Of a stretch of DNA of 64,000 nucleotides, positions 1 to 16,460 are shown piece by piece. Below the pieces are notes generated by a model, which was not told where the DNA came from, searched no databases, and saw only the letters and a list, made by a program, of their open reading frames with translations. How positions within the stretch are numbered: position 1 is the first letter of the stretch; every line of letters starts with the position of its first letter. Location of the stretch: contig JAACJO010000002.1 of NCBI GenBank assembly GCA_013368445.1, positions 1,054,001 through 1,118,000 of the forward strand, read 5' to 3'. This DNA comes from Leucocoprinus leucothites (Eukaryota > Basidiomycota > Agaricomycetes > Agaricales > Agaricaceae). The translations under genes were made by a program, and so were the position numbers.

Positions 1-245
1 CCATTCCGAACTCTTCAGAACCGATTATTGGTATTTTATAGGCCATCCACAACAAGAGCATGGTAGCTGGCATGACTTTATGTGTAAGCTTGGGCCGCTG
101 TCGTCTATTGTTCAAGATATAGCAAACAAAGGCAAAGTTTGAACTATAATATTAGAGAGTATCAAGTTCTGTCTTGTCACCCAGAGATCCTATTACCTAC
201 CTACGAGATCATATACACTATCTTTTCCAGAAACATTCAAAAATC

Positions 246-2773
246 CTATAATCCCTCAACCTCCTCAACAGCGCCCTTCCAATTCTTCACAGCACCGGCC
301 ATTACATTATCCACGTCCGCTAGGGTTGCCTCCTTCCTGAACACCTCCATGTACACTTCCAGTGGCTCACTCAATTCCAAAACACCACCACCACCACTGG
401 TAATAGAATGTTGACTGTTCAGCGGTGACCGTGTGCGACGTGCCATATGCCAATATTGCGGGTTCTGCCCTCGCGAGAATACTTCCAATACCTCCGGGTC
501 GCTGGAGTAACGGTTTGTTAGATATGTAAAAAGTAGTCGAGGGAAGGAGAAATTGGTACCGATTTTGTAATTCCCTCGCTTCGTGTAGTGAACCAGATTT
601 TGAGTGAAAGCTCTGACTTTCGAGCGTGTATTTTCCTGTTGATCCAATGTGGGCGTCTAGCGGTTGAAGAATCTTTGTTGCAGATGGGAGCGAGTCGGTC
701 ATTCTGAAGATAATACCGTTGGTGAGGATGGATGGGAGTGAGAGAACGGGACACTCACGACTTGGTCGATTCTTCTTGTACAATCCCTTCAACCGTCTCA
801 AAGAACCTCTCTGATTCACGAGATATATGATCCAACTGCTGTTGTACCTCGCTTTCTTCGGTTTCATTCTGACTACCAACGAGGGCTAACATCCATTGCC
901 CCTTCTGTCATTAGCTGTGAGTTCGATGTTAATCATAGCTAGATATAAGCACATACAAGCAAAAAGTACACCTTCCTCTGATTTGTTGTCAAATGATCAC
1001 GATCATCTGGGATATGCACTGTCTTCCGCAAGAATGCAGGTAAAGCCCTGGGCGTGATGATCTCTGGCTCTTGTATCGTCTTCTTCTCTTCGTCTTCTTC
1101 TGTGTTCTCTTCCTCTGCATCACTTCCTGGTTCATCTCCACTTTGCTTATTTTCCAACGAATTAGAGGCTTCTCCCTGGGACAAATGTAAAGCGCCGGAT
1201 GTACTCGATGTATTGTCTCCCTCTGAACGCTCCTTCACTGACGGCGCAGGAGACACTCTAGACGAGATCGCATCATCCAAAGCACTCAGATTCACCTCTG
1301 CCTCTACGAAAGACCTCTTATCCCCCTCATCAACTTCGCCTGGGCTCTCCTTTTGTGCCTCGTCTGCCTCCTTTCGATTCTCGATAGCCTTATCATCGCT
1401 CGAAGAAGACCCTGGAGGTTCAGACTGATCCGTACTCGTTCTCCGGGACGAAGCTACCGTATTTGATGCACCGCTTTCCTGTGGAGATGTCTTTTCCGAA
1501 TTTCGGCCAAAGACGCCACCCCAGTTCCATTTCCTCATGTCCATAGCTTGTATGTTATTCAAGAAACTTGAAGCACCACCGGCGATTGAAATATCCTGAT
1601 CTTTGGTTTTATCTGTGGCTTTGATCGTGGCTTGTGATGATGCTAGTAAGTCATCTTGCGAATGTACAGAAGGATCGCGTGGTGGTGGTATGAGAGATGC
1701 GAGGTATAATGGGAGTGAGATTGGATAGTCGTTTTGAAGATAGGTTGTAGAGGGAATGATCGATTTTGGTGAGAGAAGGAGAGGGATTAGCTCGGCTTCC
1801 CCGGGAGACCGTCTTTCAGATCATCTAGTTTTGGGAGTAGAGCTTTGAAGAATGGATGAAGTGCAACACCTAATTGGAAGCGTTGGGTCATAGAATGAGC
1901 TTTTGAAGGGAAGAGCACAACTTACCGAGATGTCGCACAAAGTCATGGCCATCTTCTAACGACCACGACCAAGCCCAGGGTGTCCAGAATCTCTCAAGTT
2001 GTAATCCTAACGCCTCTTGCCCTAGAGCCTCAAGGATCACAGTAAACGATCCATGTGTCAACTGAAACAGGAGAAGAATGCCATCAATATCAGAGCATCC
2101 GGCAAGTAACAGTCTGGGCAACATACGCACTTTGAACCTCTCGTAGCCCCGCATAATGTCCTCCTTCAATGCACCATCATGAACTGAGCTATCCTCATAA
2201 TCAAATACAGGTACATCTTTCGCCTTCTCCTTCTCCTTCTCCTTCCCCTTGGACTTTGCTTTATCTTTCCCTTTGCTCTTCCCTTTCTCATGTACAATGC
2301 GTGGTGACTTTGCCAACTCGACGCACTGGATTTAGGAGAAGATGATGTAGCAAGAATAAGGATTCAGTGTTCTATATGTCGTGTGGAGAATTCTGCGAGG
2401 ATACTGACAGCGTGGATCCAGAAATTAGGTTCGGGAGAGATCATGAGCATCCTTCTCGTTTGTGAATGCACAGTGTCCAGCGCATTTCGGGCATTGAACA
2501 TTCTAAAAATCCATAACAGACCGTTAAACAATGTCAGACATTCTCTCCATGCGTAAGAACACAGAAATCGTACTCGGAAAAGCTCACGAGGGCTTTTGCA
2601 AGGCCAACTTGTCTCAACATCCTGTCTCTCGATACAGCTCGTTCCTTCGAGGTATAGAATAGAATATGCGCTTGTTCTTCCGCATCTTCGTCATCATCGT
2701 TCAGTGGACCAGTACTACGCAGAGTCGGATTGTAGATCGTCAAGTAGACAAGGTTGGCAGGGATTCTGTTCAT
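246..2773 (-). CDS. CCZ1: Vacuolar fusion protein CCZ1 homologue
   Basis: CCZ1 pairs with MON1 to form the guanine-nucleotide exchange factor that activates the Rab GTPase Ypt7/Rab7 on late endosomes and vacuoles. The first exon encodes the conserved N-terminal longin start (RIPANLVYLTIYNPTL, then SKERAVSRDRMLRQVGLAKAL). After a GTACGA...TTTTAG intron it continues MFNARNAL, SQTRRMLMISPEPNFWIHA, and after another intron CVELAKSPRI, which is family order. A lysine-rich stretch (about 2220-2290) and a long Ser/Glu-rich acidic linker (about 1050-1510) follow, then a C-terminal domain ending at 246. At least five introns. I chose the start at 2773 (MNRIP) over an in-frame ATG at 2794 because the family begins there. 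Family assignment is firm; the exact exon borders after 950 are less certain. Confidence 0.85.
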
Positions 2774-3065
2774 GTCACGACTCGACTTGTCCATTTGAAG
2801 AACGCCCCTATAATCTTGTAGTTTTCCACGCTCCTAATAGTTTGATGGGATGACTTGTGTTCTCTGCAAGTGGTCCTACTGCCGGTTGTAATCTAAGAGA
2901 ATATATATATGGCGTTGGCCGAGTTCGATTGATTCCTGAATTAGTAGTAAGGTCCGTGGTAGCATTACGAAGAAATCTAAGATAGCAGGTAATATAACAA
3001 GGGATATCAAAGCAGTTAACTGCCAATCTTATCCACAAAACACACCATCCGCTTGTAAGTGAAAC

Positions 3066-7344
<4,279 letters not shown>

Positions 7345-7583
7345 GAATTATTTTCGCAGTATCGTTCAGGCAGTTGGGCTAGATTTTGTCGCGAACAAAG
7401 GAAGGTGTATATAACAGACCGTCAATGAAAGAGCAGACGCGTACAAAGCTCATCATGTCACTGTCACACCCTTTGACTCGGCGTCACGCTCATTAGTGGA
7501 GACTTCAGTGTCCTGCCAGAACGAGATTCATGTGAACCCATTCCATATGGGTTCCATGGCCCTCTTCTTTCTCTCAGACTGCC

Positions 7584-10012
7584 ATGTCCATTCAGAGTAT
7601 GCTCAGATCTACTTGCGCTCCCAGTCTCTTTTTGACCGGTTTATAGGCAAACATTTTCTAAACAAATCAGAGACTCTTGTAGTCGATTCGCTCAGGGGTC
7701 TCTGTGCGGTCAACCCACAGCTTGCTCTTGATGTCGAGAATAAGAGTATGTGAGAATATAAGTACAAAGAACATTTTCATAAAGTTTGCTACCTCAGCCG
7801 TTTATGTCGCCAAACAAGACCGTAGCAAGGTCGCTCTTATGTGCGGGGGAGGTTCTGGCCATGAGCCTGCTCACGCCGGATTTGTCGGTGAGCATCCTTG
7901 CACCGAGATTCGCAGAATTTACAAACCTAATCCAAATTTAGGCGAGGGCATGTTAACAGGTGTGCCAAAAACCGATTTGCTAAAGCTTGTGCTCATAATG
8001 TCAAGCTGCGGTATGTGGCAACGTCTTTGCTTCCCCAAATGCCAGTCAGGTCCGCCGAGGCATCGACTTGATTAGTAATGACGAAGGGTATGTCTTGATC
8101 ACCGCTTCCAAGTGTCGCTTCACTTATCTGGAATCAGGACGGTTATCATTGTCAAGTGCATACTTCTTTCCATACTTTTTATGTGTCGGCTAAAACCACT
8201 CCCTCAGGAACTATACCGGTGATGTCCTCAATTTCGGTCTAGCAAAAGAACAATATGCTGCCCTACACCCAGACAAGGCGGACCGCGTCAAATTTGTCGT
8301 TGTTGGGGATGACGTCGCTGTTGGCAAGACCCAGGGCAAAATTGTTGGCCGTCGGTATGGACAGCACAACTATCAGACATGAAGCAACGTGCTAATTCGC
8401 AATTGTCAGAGGTCTTGCTGGTACAGTCCTGGTGTATAAAATTGCTGGTGCTTTAGCACAAAGGGGTGGTTCTCTCAACGAAGTCTACCACATGGCCGAG
8501 TGGGTTTCTCAGGCTATTGCTACCATCGGAGTCAGCCTAGGCCACGTCCATGCAAGTCCATTGTTGAATCAGGATCTCTTTTCTGTCCGTCTCACTGATC
8601 CTTCCTCAACTCAACAGGTCCCCGGAACAGCGGCCTTGGAGTCTAATTTAGGAGTCACCGAGGTCGAAATTGGAATGGGGATACATAACGAGAGCGGCCA
8701 TAAAACTGAGTCTCCTATCCCACCCCTATCCGAGCTTATTCCCAAGCTCATTGGCATGATGACATCGACCTCAGACCCTGAGCGTTCCTTCGTCCCATTC
8801 AATGGCAAAGATAACGTTGTATTGCTTGTCAACAACCTCGGGGCTTAAGTGAATTAGAACTTGGAGCTGTTGTTGCCGAAGCGCGCAATGCTCTTGATAC
8901 TGGTGGCTTTACAATTTCTCGCGTTCTGTCAGGCAGTTTCATGGTACGCAAGCTCTCAAAAATAAACAACAATTTGTTGACCATCCTTACAGAGTAGCTT
9001 AAACATGCCTGGCTTCTCTCTCACTCTTCTGCTCTTACCCCCTGAAGGTGATACTTCGGCTCCATCCGCTACTCAGATTCTTTCTCTCTTGGACGATAAA
9101 CCAAACGCTCCCGGCTGGAAGTGGTCCTCAGCTACACCTCCTGCCTCCAAAGAAGCCCGAATAATCGAGAAGACCACTTTCGCTGAACAACAGAGTGAAC
9201 CCCGAATTCTAAAGGCAGAGAATCCCGGTGCATTTGTCGAGGGTATTCGGCAAGCAGCGAAAGCGTTGACCGCTGCCGAACCCGAAATAACTCGAATGGA
9301 CTTGATCGCTGGTGATGGCGATTGTGGACTTACACTCAAGGTGCCATTCCACCACCGATTCCGTGACATTGTGCTAATCCAAAATGGTCAAAACATAGGC
9401 CGGTGCCGATGGTATGCAACTCATTGACTTAGAACCGCATTGAAAATACTAACTGGCTTCTTTTTCCCCTTGTAGCCGTTCTGAAGAAGATCGCTGACGG
9501 CGTTATCAGGGGCGATGACGTCGCTGGCTCAGTGTTCGCGATATCTCAAATATCCGAAGAAGTTATGGGAGGCACCAGCGGTGCACTATATTCGTATGTA
9601 TCCATTATAAATATTCTTGCCATCCCACAAACCAACTCTCCCACGCAGAATATTCTTCTCTGGTCTTTCGCAAAGTCTTCAAGTCACGGGTGACGACACA
9701 GTTGTCGCCAGTACCTGGGCGCGAGCTTTGAAATCAGCTTTGGACAACCTGTACACCTACACCCGTGCTCGACCACCATCACGTACTCTCGTCGACCCCC
9801 TTTCTGCGTTCATCAGCACCTTTTCATCGAGCGATGGCAAAAATCTCCAAGACGCCGTCCAAGCCGCAAGTCAAGCCGCTGAAGCTACCAAGGACTTGGA
9901 GGCCAAAGCTGGAAGGAGTGCATATGTTGAAGGTGATAAGTTAAAACAGGAACAGATTCCGGATCCTGGTGCATGGGGTGTCAGGACTATATTGGAGAAC
10001 ATCACTAATTAA
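7584..10012 (+). CDS. DAK1: Dihydroxyacetone kinase, with an apparent one-base frameshift
   Basis: Phosphorylates dihydroxyacetone with ATP, detoxifying it and linking glycerol use to glycolysis; cytosolic. A tiny first exon (7584-7596, MSIQ) joins at 7647 to SKHFLNKSETLVVDSLRGL. The DhaK domain shows CGGGSGHEPAHAGFVG, AAVCGNVFASPNASQVRRGI, VVVGDDVAV and the substrate-binding histidine in GMGIHNE (about 8680). The DhaL domain shows AGDGDCGLTLK (metal- and ADP-binding aspartates), VMGGTSGALY and the end RSAYVEGDKLK...IPDPGAWG. Introns are short. One at 8552-8617 has a GC donor (GCAAGT) and is needed to give the conserved GHVH-VPGTA junction. At the G run 8840-8843 the frame breaks: NNLG is followed by stop, while SELELGAVVAEAR continues in the next frame. 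This is either a real frameshift or a homopolymer read error; if real, the DhaL half is lost. Confidence 0.85.
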
Positions 10013-12046
10013 AGAAATAAGCTTGAAGAATCAGGCTAGTTGTATCATTAAAGGCAGGAGGAAACGGAACAGGAAAACCAGTGGACACGGATTTGGTTTT
10101 GTACCATCAATTTACGATCACAAGAAATAAATATCTTGGCTTTCTCCAAGGAGATATTCGTATTTCTCTCATGGTCAAGCTCGTACCAGGCCCCGACCGT
10201 GCTTTCTGAGTTCTCCGTTCCTTTCCAATATGCTCCTAAGGGCGCAACATGATCACCTGGTTTCACCGTACAAAGACCGCATGGAACCAAGGTCAGCCCA
10301 GGCGCGCCCATAAGTATCTCCGCCACTTATGTACCCTCATCGCTCGGGTTTCACTCTCCTCCTCTGAGTCTTAATTTGGTTGCCTCTGGGATACGTCTTC
10401 CTTGCTTCGTTGAAGATGGAAGTAGGTTACCGATTGTATTGTGTCCGAGAAATCAGGTGTGAGCCTCGAACTCACCAAGCATATAAAGAACTGCTGGTAG
10501 AACTCTTGTACTCCATGGGGACTAAGTTAGAGGTTAAGTATGATATCTTGCCTGAATAGACCCAAACTCAGAGCGGAGGTTGCGCAGCAAGAGGGGCACT
10601 TTTGTCCATTCGTACCCTCTTCGTGTTTTTGCTTCTTGAGATCGTACCTCAAATCCTCAAATAGACCATTCCATATTCATTGATCGAGTCTTCTGACAGT
10701 TTAGTAAAGTTAAGCAATCACCACATTTAGTGGCGTTTTCAAGGCGCCCACTTGTGAACTCGGGCAGTGTCCCGAAGCGACGCTCACCTAAAAATATCCG
10801 GGACTTCCCTTTGTTGCGTATTGTGGTATGTAATAAGTACGTATATTATTGGTTTTATTCGCATGAGGTGCAGTCGTTACGGATGAAACACGTATGACTG
10901 TGGTGCACTAATCAACCGAAGGTAACACCACAGCTGTCAACCCACGACCAGAACTCGGGCCTTCAATTAGCTTCCCCTTCAATCGATTAAGGAGAAAGCT
11001 AAAAAGCAGCGCACGAAGGGGCTATTGATAGAAAAATCAACCCAAACTGATGGGAATGATGCTTATTCAATTGCCTGTCAAGAAACACATCGCTTGAGAT
11101 CACAAACGGCCTCTCATGCGCAAGCCCTGCACTCTCACCTGCATGCCAAGGGGGTGCGTGAAAGTCAATCACGCGGGGAGCCACATCAATCTGGGGCCAC
11201 GATAGTGGGTACGACGAGCTCTGGATGCCCTTGTATCTGTAATCATACCCAGAATCAAAATTCCCCAAAGATGCTACTATTCCTCACCGCCCCACTTATT
11301 TCCACTGGGGCTTCAAAGAAGTTCTATAAGCGTATTACCAAGGATGCGTTGGGTGCAAGATCTAAATGCCCTGAGAATTCGCGAAGCGACGTCCTGGGAG
11401 CGGAATATCCACATTAGACCGGCAAAGATTCGTGATGGGCTGGTGTCGAAGTTGGAAGTGCCAACCATTTTGATACAAAGTTTGTCGTTTAGCACAAGAA
11501 ATTACCGGTATATAATCGGTGGGATTTTACGTATCGGTGCCATGCGCGTCCATGTGCAATTTTGAGTAATCATTCACTCTCGAGCTCTTGAAACCGCATG
11601 CACGACATGCCGTAAAACCCGGGGGAGAATCTGGCAGGATTAAATCCATTCAATCCACTTAAGGCACACCCGACTCGCGTATTAACTTTCCAGCTTGTAC
11701 GGTGTCGGTTATGCCACTAATTCTTATTCCGAGATATCACCATCAGTGCTCCTGTTTGATGATGTGAGTCAGATCCGGAGTGGATTGAACTCACTGGATG
11801 GGTTTGTCGGATGATTGTGCTTGAGAGTGTTATCAAATTCCCAAAAGAATAACTACGCTACAAAACGTGAAGTTGACATTCGAAATAAAGCCATGTCGTG
11901 GTAGAGAATGAGTAGTAGAAACATTGACATAGAAGAAAACAGGGCAGAGCAATGTGTGTGTACAATGCAACGCAACTAGCAAATGCGATGGGTATAGCTT
12001 TGTAGGTGCTCATGAAAAGTTGATAGATGAAGGGCGGTAGGGACAT
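10013..12046. other. Intergenic tract, no gene recognised
   Basis: Two kilobases between the 3' end of the kinase and the 3' end of the transporter. Open frames such as 10048-10326 (-), 11025-11417 (+) and 10999-11268 (-) overlap each other, show no family motif and are not joined by convincing introns. I see no transposon termini or RNA gene. Confidence 0.5.
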
Positions 12047-14163
12047 TCAGGCTTTCTCTTCCAGCCTCTCTTCATGTGAGCTTCCCCTCTCGTGAGAGGT
12101 GTTAGCCGCGGCGTTACGCCTGTGCCAGGCGTTTGATTGCCAGGGGTAGACCTCCTGGTACATGTCGTCAATCTGCTCCAGGGAGAGACCTTTAGTCTGA
12201 AGAGCGAACATTTGATGAGTTTGAGTATTTTTCATATGCAGGATTGACAGACCTCAGGAACACAGAACCAGGTGAAGATACCAGCACAGGCGCAAGTTGA
12301 ACCCCAAATGAAGAAGACCTTCACTTCGAGACCAGCAGAGCCGGCTTGTTTATTGACAAGGAAAGGTGCTGATAAACGAGGTCAAAAAGGAGCTTTACAA
12401 TGGTCTTCGCGAGACTACTCACTGGCATAACCAATTCCAAAGTTCCACAACCAATTGCTCGCAACCGAGAGGGACATGGCCTTTGCACGAACCTGGAGAG
12501 GGAAAATTTCACCAGTGATGACCCAAGCGATGGGTCCCCAAGTAGAGGCAAAGAAGGCCTGAAGGGGAATGAGGGTCAGACACCGAACTCTCTGGCACAG
12601 CAGTTGAAGTCAACTCACAATATAAATGCAAACGAAAGCAATCAATACGCGCTGGCCCGCAAGATTGTCCCCCGAGACGGTAACACCAACGATAGCCACG
12701 ATGAATTCGCAGAGGCACATACCGGCAGCACCGATTAGAAGGAGCCTGCGACGACCGAAGCGTTCAACACCCCAAATACCAGGGAGGGTCATGAACACAT
12801 TGACGATATTTGTCGCAACGGTAATGAGGAAGCTGTTTTGAATGCCAGAGTTCTTGAAGAATGTCGTGCCGTAGTAGAAAATGAAATTGACTATCAAATT
12901 CTCGATTACTATCTGTCACGAAACATGTCCAACGCAGGAAAACTTACTGCCGGTAAGCTGCTGCCAAGCTTGGATGAAAATTCCGGTGAGGGTGCGGAGG
13001 CAGATCTTGTTGTGGGTCAGCTTGAAGCAATCGAGGTAGTTGGATGTTCCAAGAGCCTTCTCGGCTTCGAGGTTGGACCGAATGTCCTCAAGCTCGGCTA
13101 CAACTACTGCAGAGTGGCTGTCATGACCAGTGAGGCGTGACAGCGATATCGCGGCATCCGCTTCACGGCCGCGCTTAATGAGCCAACGGGGAGACTAGCG
13201 CACGGGAAGGTTAGGACCAAATAGGGGTAGGGAGATAAGAAGATAGATCACCTCAGGAAGGAGAGCCATTCCACCAGCAAGGATGAAAGCCCAGATAAAT
13301 TGGATGGCGACGGGAATCTGCCACGCGGAGTTTCCAGCCCGATCCTTGGTACCATTGTTGACAACAGCTGCAACAAGAAGACCAATAGTAATGGCCCATT
13401 GATAGAGGGATACGACAGCACCACGAATCCACTTTGGCGAACTAAATAGTGACGTCGCTGTCAGCGGTATCAAGAGATGAAGAGGTCGGTCATTCTCACC
13501 ATTCTGACTGGTACATCGGAATTAGGCAGGAGACCAGGCCTACACCAAGACCGGCAAAGACACGGCCAACGACCTTGCAAATGTTCGGTCAAAGGATCAG
13601 GATTACAGCGTGACTATAAGCTTACGAAGAGAGGGAGAGCTTTAGCCCCAGTCTGCATAGCGACACCGATGCAGAAAATGAGGTTGGCAAAAACCACACC
13701 CTATATGCACTCTCAGTTTCCCATATCGAGCCTAGGGGGTTACCACAGTACAGTACGTACCCATTTACGACCGATGTGGTCAGCGACAGGAGCACCCAGA
13801 AGGGCTCCGAAGAAGGTACCAGCGGAAAGGATAGAGACGACGAGGGATTCGTGTGAAGAAGAAAGGATAGGGGTACCATTTGGACCTGGCTCGCCGAAGA
13901 GATCCAACCAAGGAGTAATTTCCTTGACACCGTTGATGACACCAGTATCGTAACCGAAGAGGATACCGCCAAAGGCACTGAATGCTTAGGGGGGGTAAGT
14001 AAGTGGAGAAAAGACAAATGATGAGGACGTACCAGTCATCATGATGCCGGCCCACTTGCTCTGGGAGACAATCAACAACTGTGGCGAGCGAGGAAAGAAA
14101 AATACTAACCTTTTCTGGTTCTGCATTGATACCTCCACCTGAAACTGCTGGACCTCCGGGCAT
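12047..14163 (-). CDS. MFS hexose transporter (sugar/H+ symporter family)
   Basis: Twelve-helix plasma-membrane sugar carrier. Spliced exons give the sugar-transporter order: AFSAFGGILFGYDTGVINGV in helix 1, DHIGRKWV between helices 2 and 3, SPRWLIKRGREADAA before the central loop, TLTGIFIQAWQQLTG in helix 7, WGVERFGRRRLLLIGAAGMC between helices 8 and 9, and the tail TKGLSLEQIDDMYQEVYPW typical of fungal HXT/RCO-3 proteins. About eight introns. The start MPGGPAVSGGGINAEPEK at 14163 is followed within 20 codons by an intron. A clear TATA box lies about 82 bp upstream. Substrate cannot be read from sequence; glucose or another hexose is the family expectation. Confidence 0.85.
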
Positions 14164-16460
14164 TTTGTCAGTCTCGAGAGATGAAAATGCGGGGGGAAGA
14201 AAGCGGGGGGATGGGGAATGGGCTCAGGGTGAAGAGGATAAGCCATTTATATAGGCGTCAGTTTGGAGAGGAAAAAGCGAGGAAAGCGAACCATGTGTGT
14301 CGTTCATAGCCAGATCCCTCGGCGATCGCCACACTTCGGACTCGTTTCCTTTTTAGGACAAGTCCTAAATTCCCCCGTTCGCGAAGATTAGCCTGGCGGA
14401 TTTGTCCCACACACCCCATACCTCCATCCACCTGGATCTCCAATCCATGTTTGCCGTTAAATACACAACTGTCAACCGTGCACTTCCCCACGATATATCC
14501 TGAGCTCTTCACTATTGGAGGCTTTGTCTTTGAGAAAATGTTGGCCCTTGATCTGCCCATTTCTCACCTCAACACTACAGTGGGCTGCTCATGGTTCAGC
14601 CAGACGATACCATTCAGCCTCGGAGGTTTCCGCGCCGTTGCCAAGCGCTTTCACCTGGCCCACAGATCCGTTTTTCAGCATTACTTAGCGGATCATAGAA
14701 TCAAGTGGAACATTCGGTAGCTCACCTTTTTTGTTTCCCCGGCGCACTGCCTCAGTGGCTAGACCTGTCGTGCTCTAGCATCCGAGCGGCTCAGGACACC
14801 AAGCACATGTACTTTTGGCACAAAGGAGCTTACCCCAGACCCCGCTCCCGCACGCCAGCTTCCCCAGCAGGAACGCCCCACTCTTGACTCAACCGGCCTA
14901 CGGATCGTAGTACCATAGTATTCCTAAAATTTTACCAGAATATGAGATCATCAGCATGTACTGAGCATGTGGTCCAGCTTGGTCCGTTCCATAGGCGCCG
15001 GAAGACACTGCGACCGGCAAATCCGCTTATGAATATTAACCTATTGCCGGGTAGGATGTGCCTGGTCATATCGATGGGGGTGATTCATACGTCTTCTTGC
15101 CCGCTGAATCTCCCTGTCGCCTTAGCTGAATCAACACTCTGCATTTTTGTTTTGTCTGGTGACATTGGACAGCGCCTAGTCATTCCTATATCCTAAGAGG
15201 TGATACGGATTCAAGAACGTATTTTTAGCTTTATTTACCATATGGAAGCGCATTACGCTGTATAAACATTGATGAAATATTCTAGAGTAAGATGGAGCGA
15301 AAATTTGATTCCATAAGTACCTTTACTAACCCCCTCGTCTAGGAATAGTAGACTCTGACTTTTCATCATTCTGGTACCCAGGCATTATCTTTCTCTTCTA
15401 ATCCGCTGAATGGTTCTCGTGCCACAGACACCAGGCAATAATCTGGATTTCCCTCGCACATAGTACTCTCACAGACAATTTCAAAGGTCGCCTCGAAGCG
15501 GATCAATCACAATCGAACCTCATAGGGCCGCGACCCTGCACAGCCTCTTTGTCGAACCTCACGCTGGCTTCTAAGATCCGATCAATTGGCAGCACTCTTC
15601 CGGTGCTGAATTTCAAATTTTCTCTACAACCGCCGAGGCCTATCGATGTACGGTGTGGAGCATTCTAGACGAACGTCCGACGGCTTACCAGAGCATGCCC
15701 CGAAAGTATTGAACGCTTGCAGTACTCTGAGGACTAAGATTGAGTATCAGGCTTGGATTAAAGCTCGTATGCTTGTCGGAGGTATATGTTGCATGAAGGG
15801 ACAAATGCACAACTTCAATGAATCATAATCTACCTCCGGAAGTACATTTACCATTTCTGGTGTCGATTTTCCCTGCCCTTGGTCACCCTTTGAGATGGCA
15901 CTTGCAAGCAGCTCATCTTCCAGCGGTGAGTGAGGTGATTCAGATATCATTATTGTCACCGCCAGGCAATGGTTAACCTCGGCCGACAATCTGACATTGC
16001 CCCAGCAGCGATGGCTGAGGCCTGAAGGCCCGAATTGTGGGAGTGAATTCTTCAAACGGATCATCCGTGATCTCAGGTGGAGGATGCTGAAATCTAATTT
16101 GGGATTAACCTCTCCATACATGAGAAATGCTGGAGAATTCAGGACAGGCGATTTGAAAGGTTATGTTTCGAATCTTCGTCAGATTCCCAACAATACTTCC
16201 TTTATGTAAAACAGAAACAGACAAAAACCTTCCGGCCAGTCAGGTGAGTCAGTTGACTAGTTCGTGAGACAATCAACGCCAGCTTGTAAGTAGAAAGCGC
16301 CCAGTGGCTGGGAAAGAGTCTGCCTTGCTAAATCCTACGGATTGGCTTCCACGCCGAGGCTCATTCCCGCTTAGGATGTCTGGGTAACGAGACTAGCCTT
16401 TATAGGGATAATCAAGGGTGCCGCCCACAACTCAAACCTCCTTTCTTTAGTCCCCTCCCC
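14164..16460. other. Long divergent intergenic region, no gene recognised
   Basis: Separates the transporter (-) from the CCCH gene (+). Apart from the transporter TATA box I see only unsupported frames (for example 15747-16121 on the minus strand, 124 codons, no motif). A G-rich patch at 14195-14220 lies in the transporter promoter; it could bind a GC-box repressor of the Mig1/CreA kind, but that is only a guess. Confidence 0.45.
14245..14254 (-). promoter_or_regulatory. TATA box of the hexose transporter
   Basis: CTATATAAAT on the minus strand, about 82 bp upstream of the transporter start at 14163, the usual distance for a fungal TATA element. Confidence 0.55.

Noticed and set aside
1054..1428. 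124-codon plus-strand Ser-rich frame
   Set aside because: Antisense of the acidic, Ser-rich linker of CCZ1.
10048..10326. 92-codon minus-strand frame downstream of the kinase
   Set aside because: No motif, no intron partner; not supported.
11025..11417. 130-codon plus-strand frame
   Set aside because: No family features; an 89-codon antisense frame overlaps it equally well.
15747..16121. 124-codon minus-strand frame in the transporter-CCCH gap
   Set aside because: No recognisable domain or splice partner.
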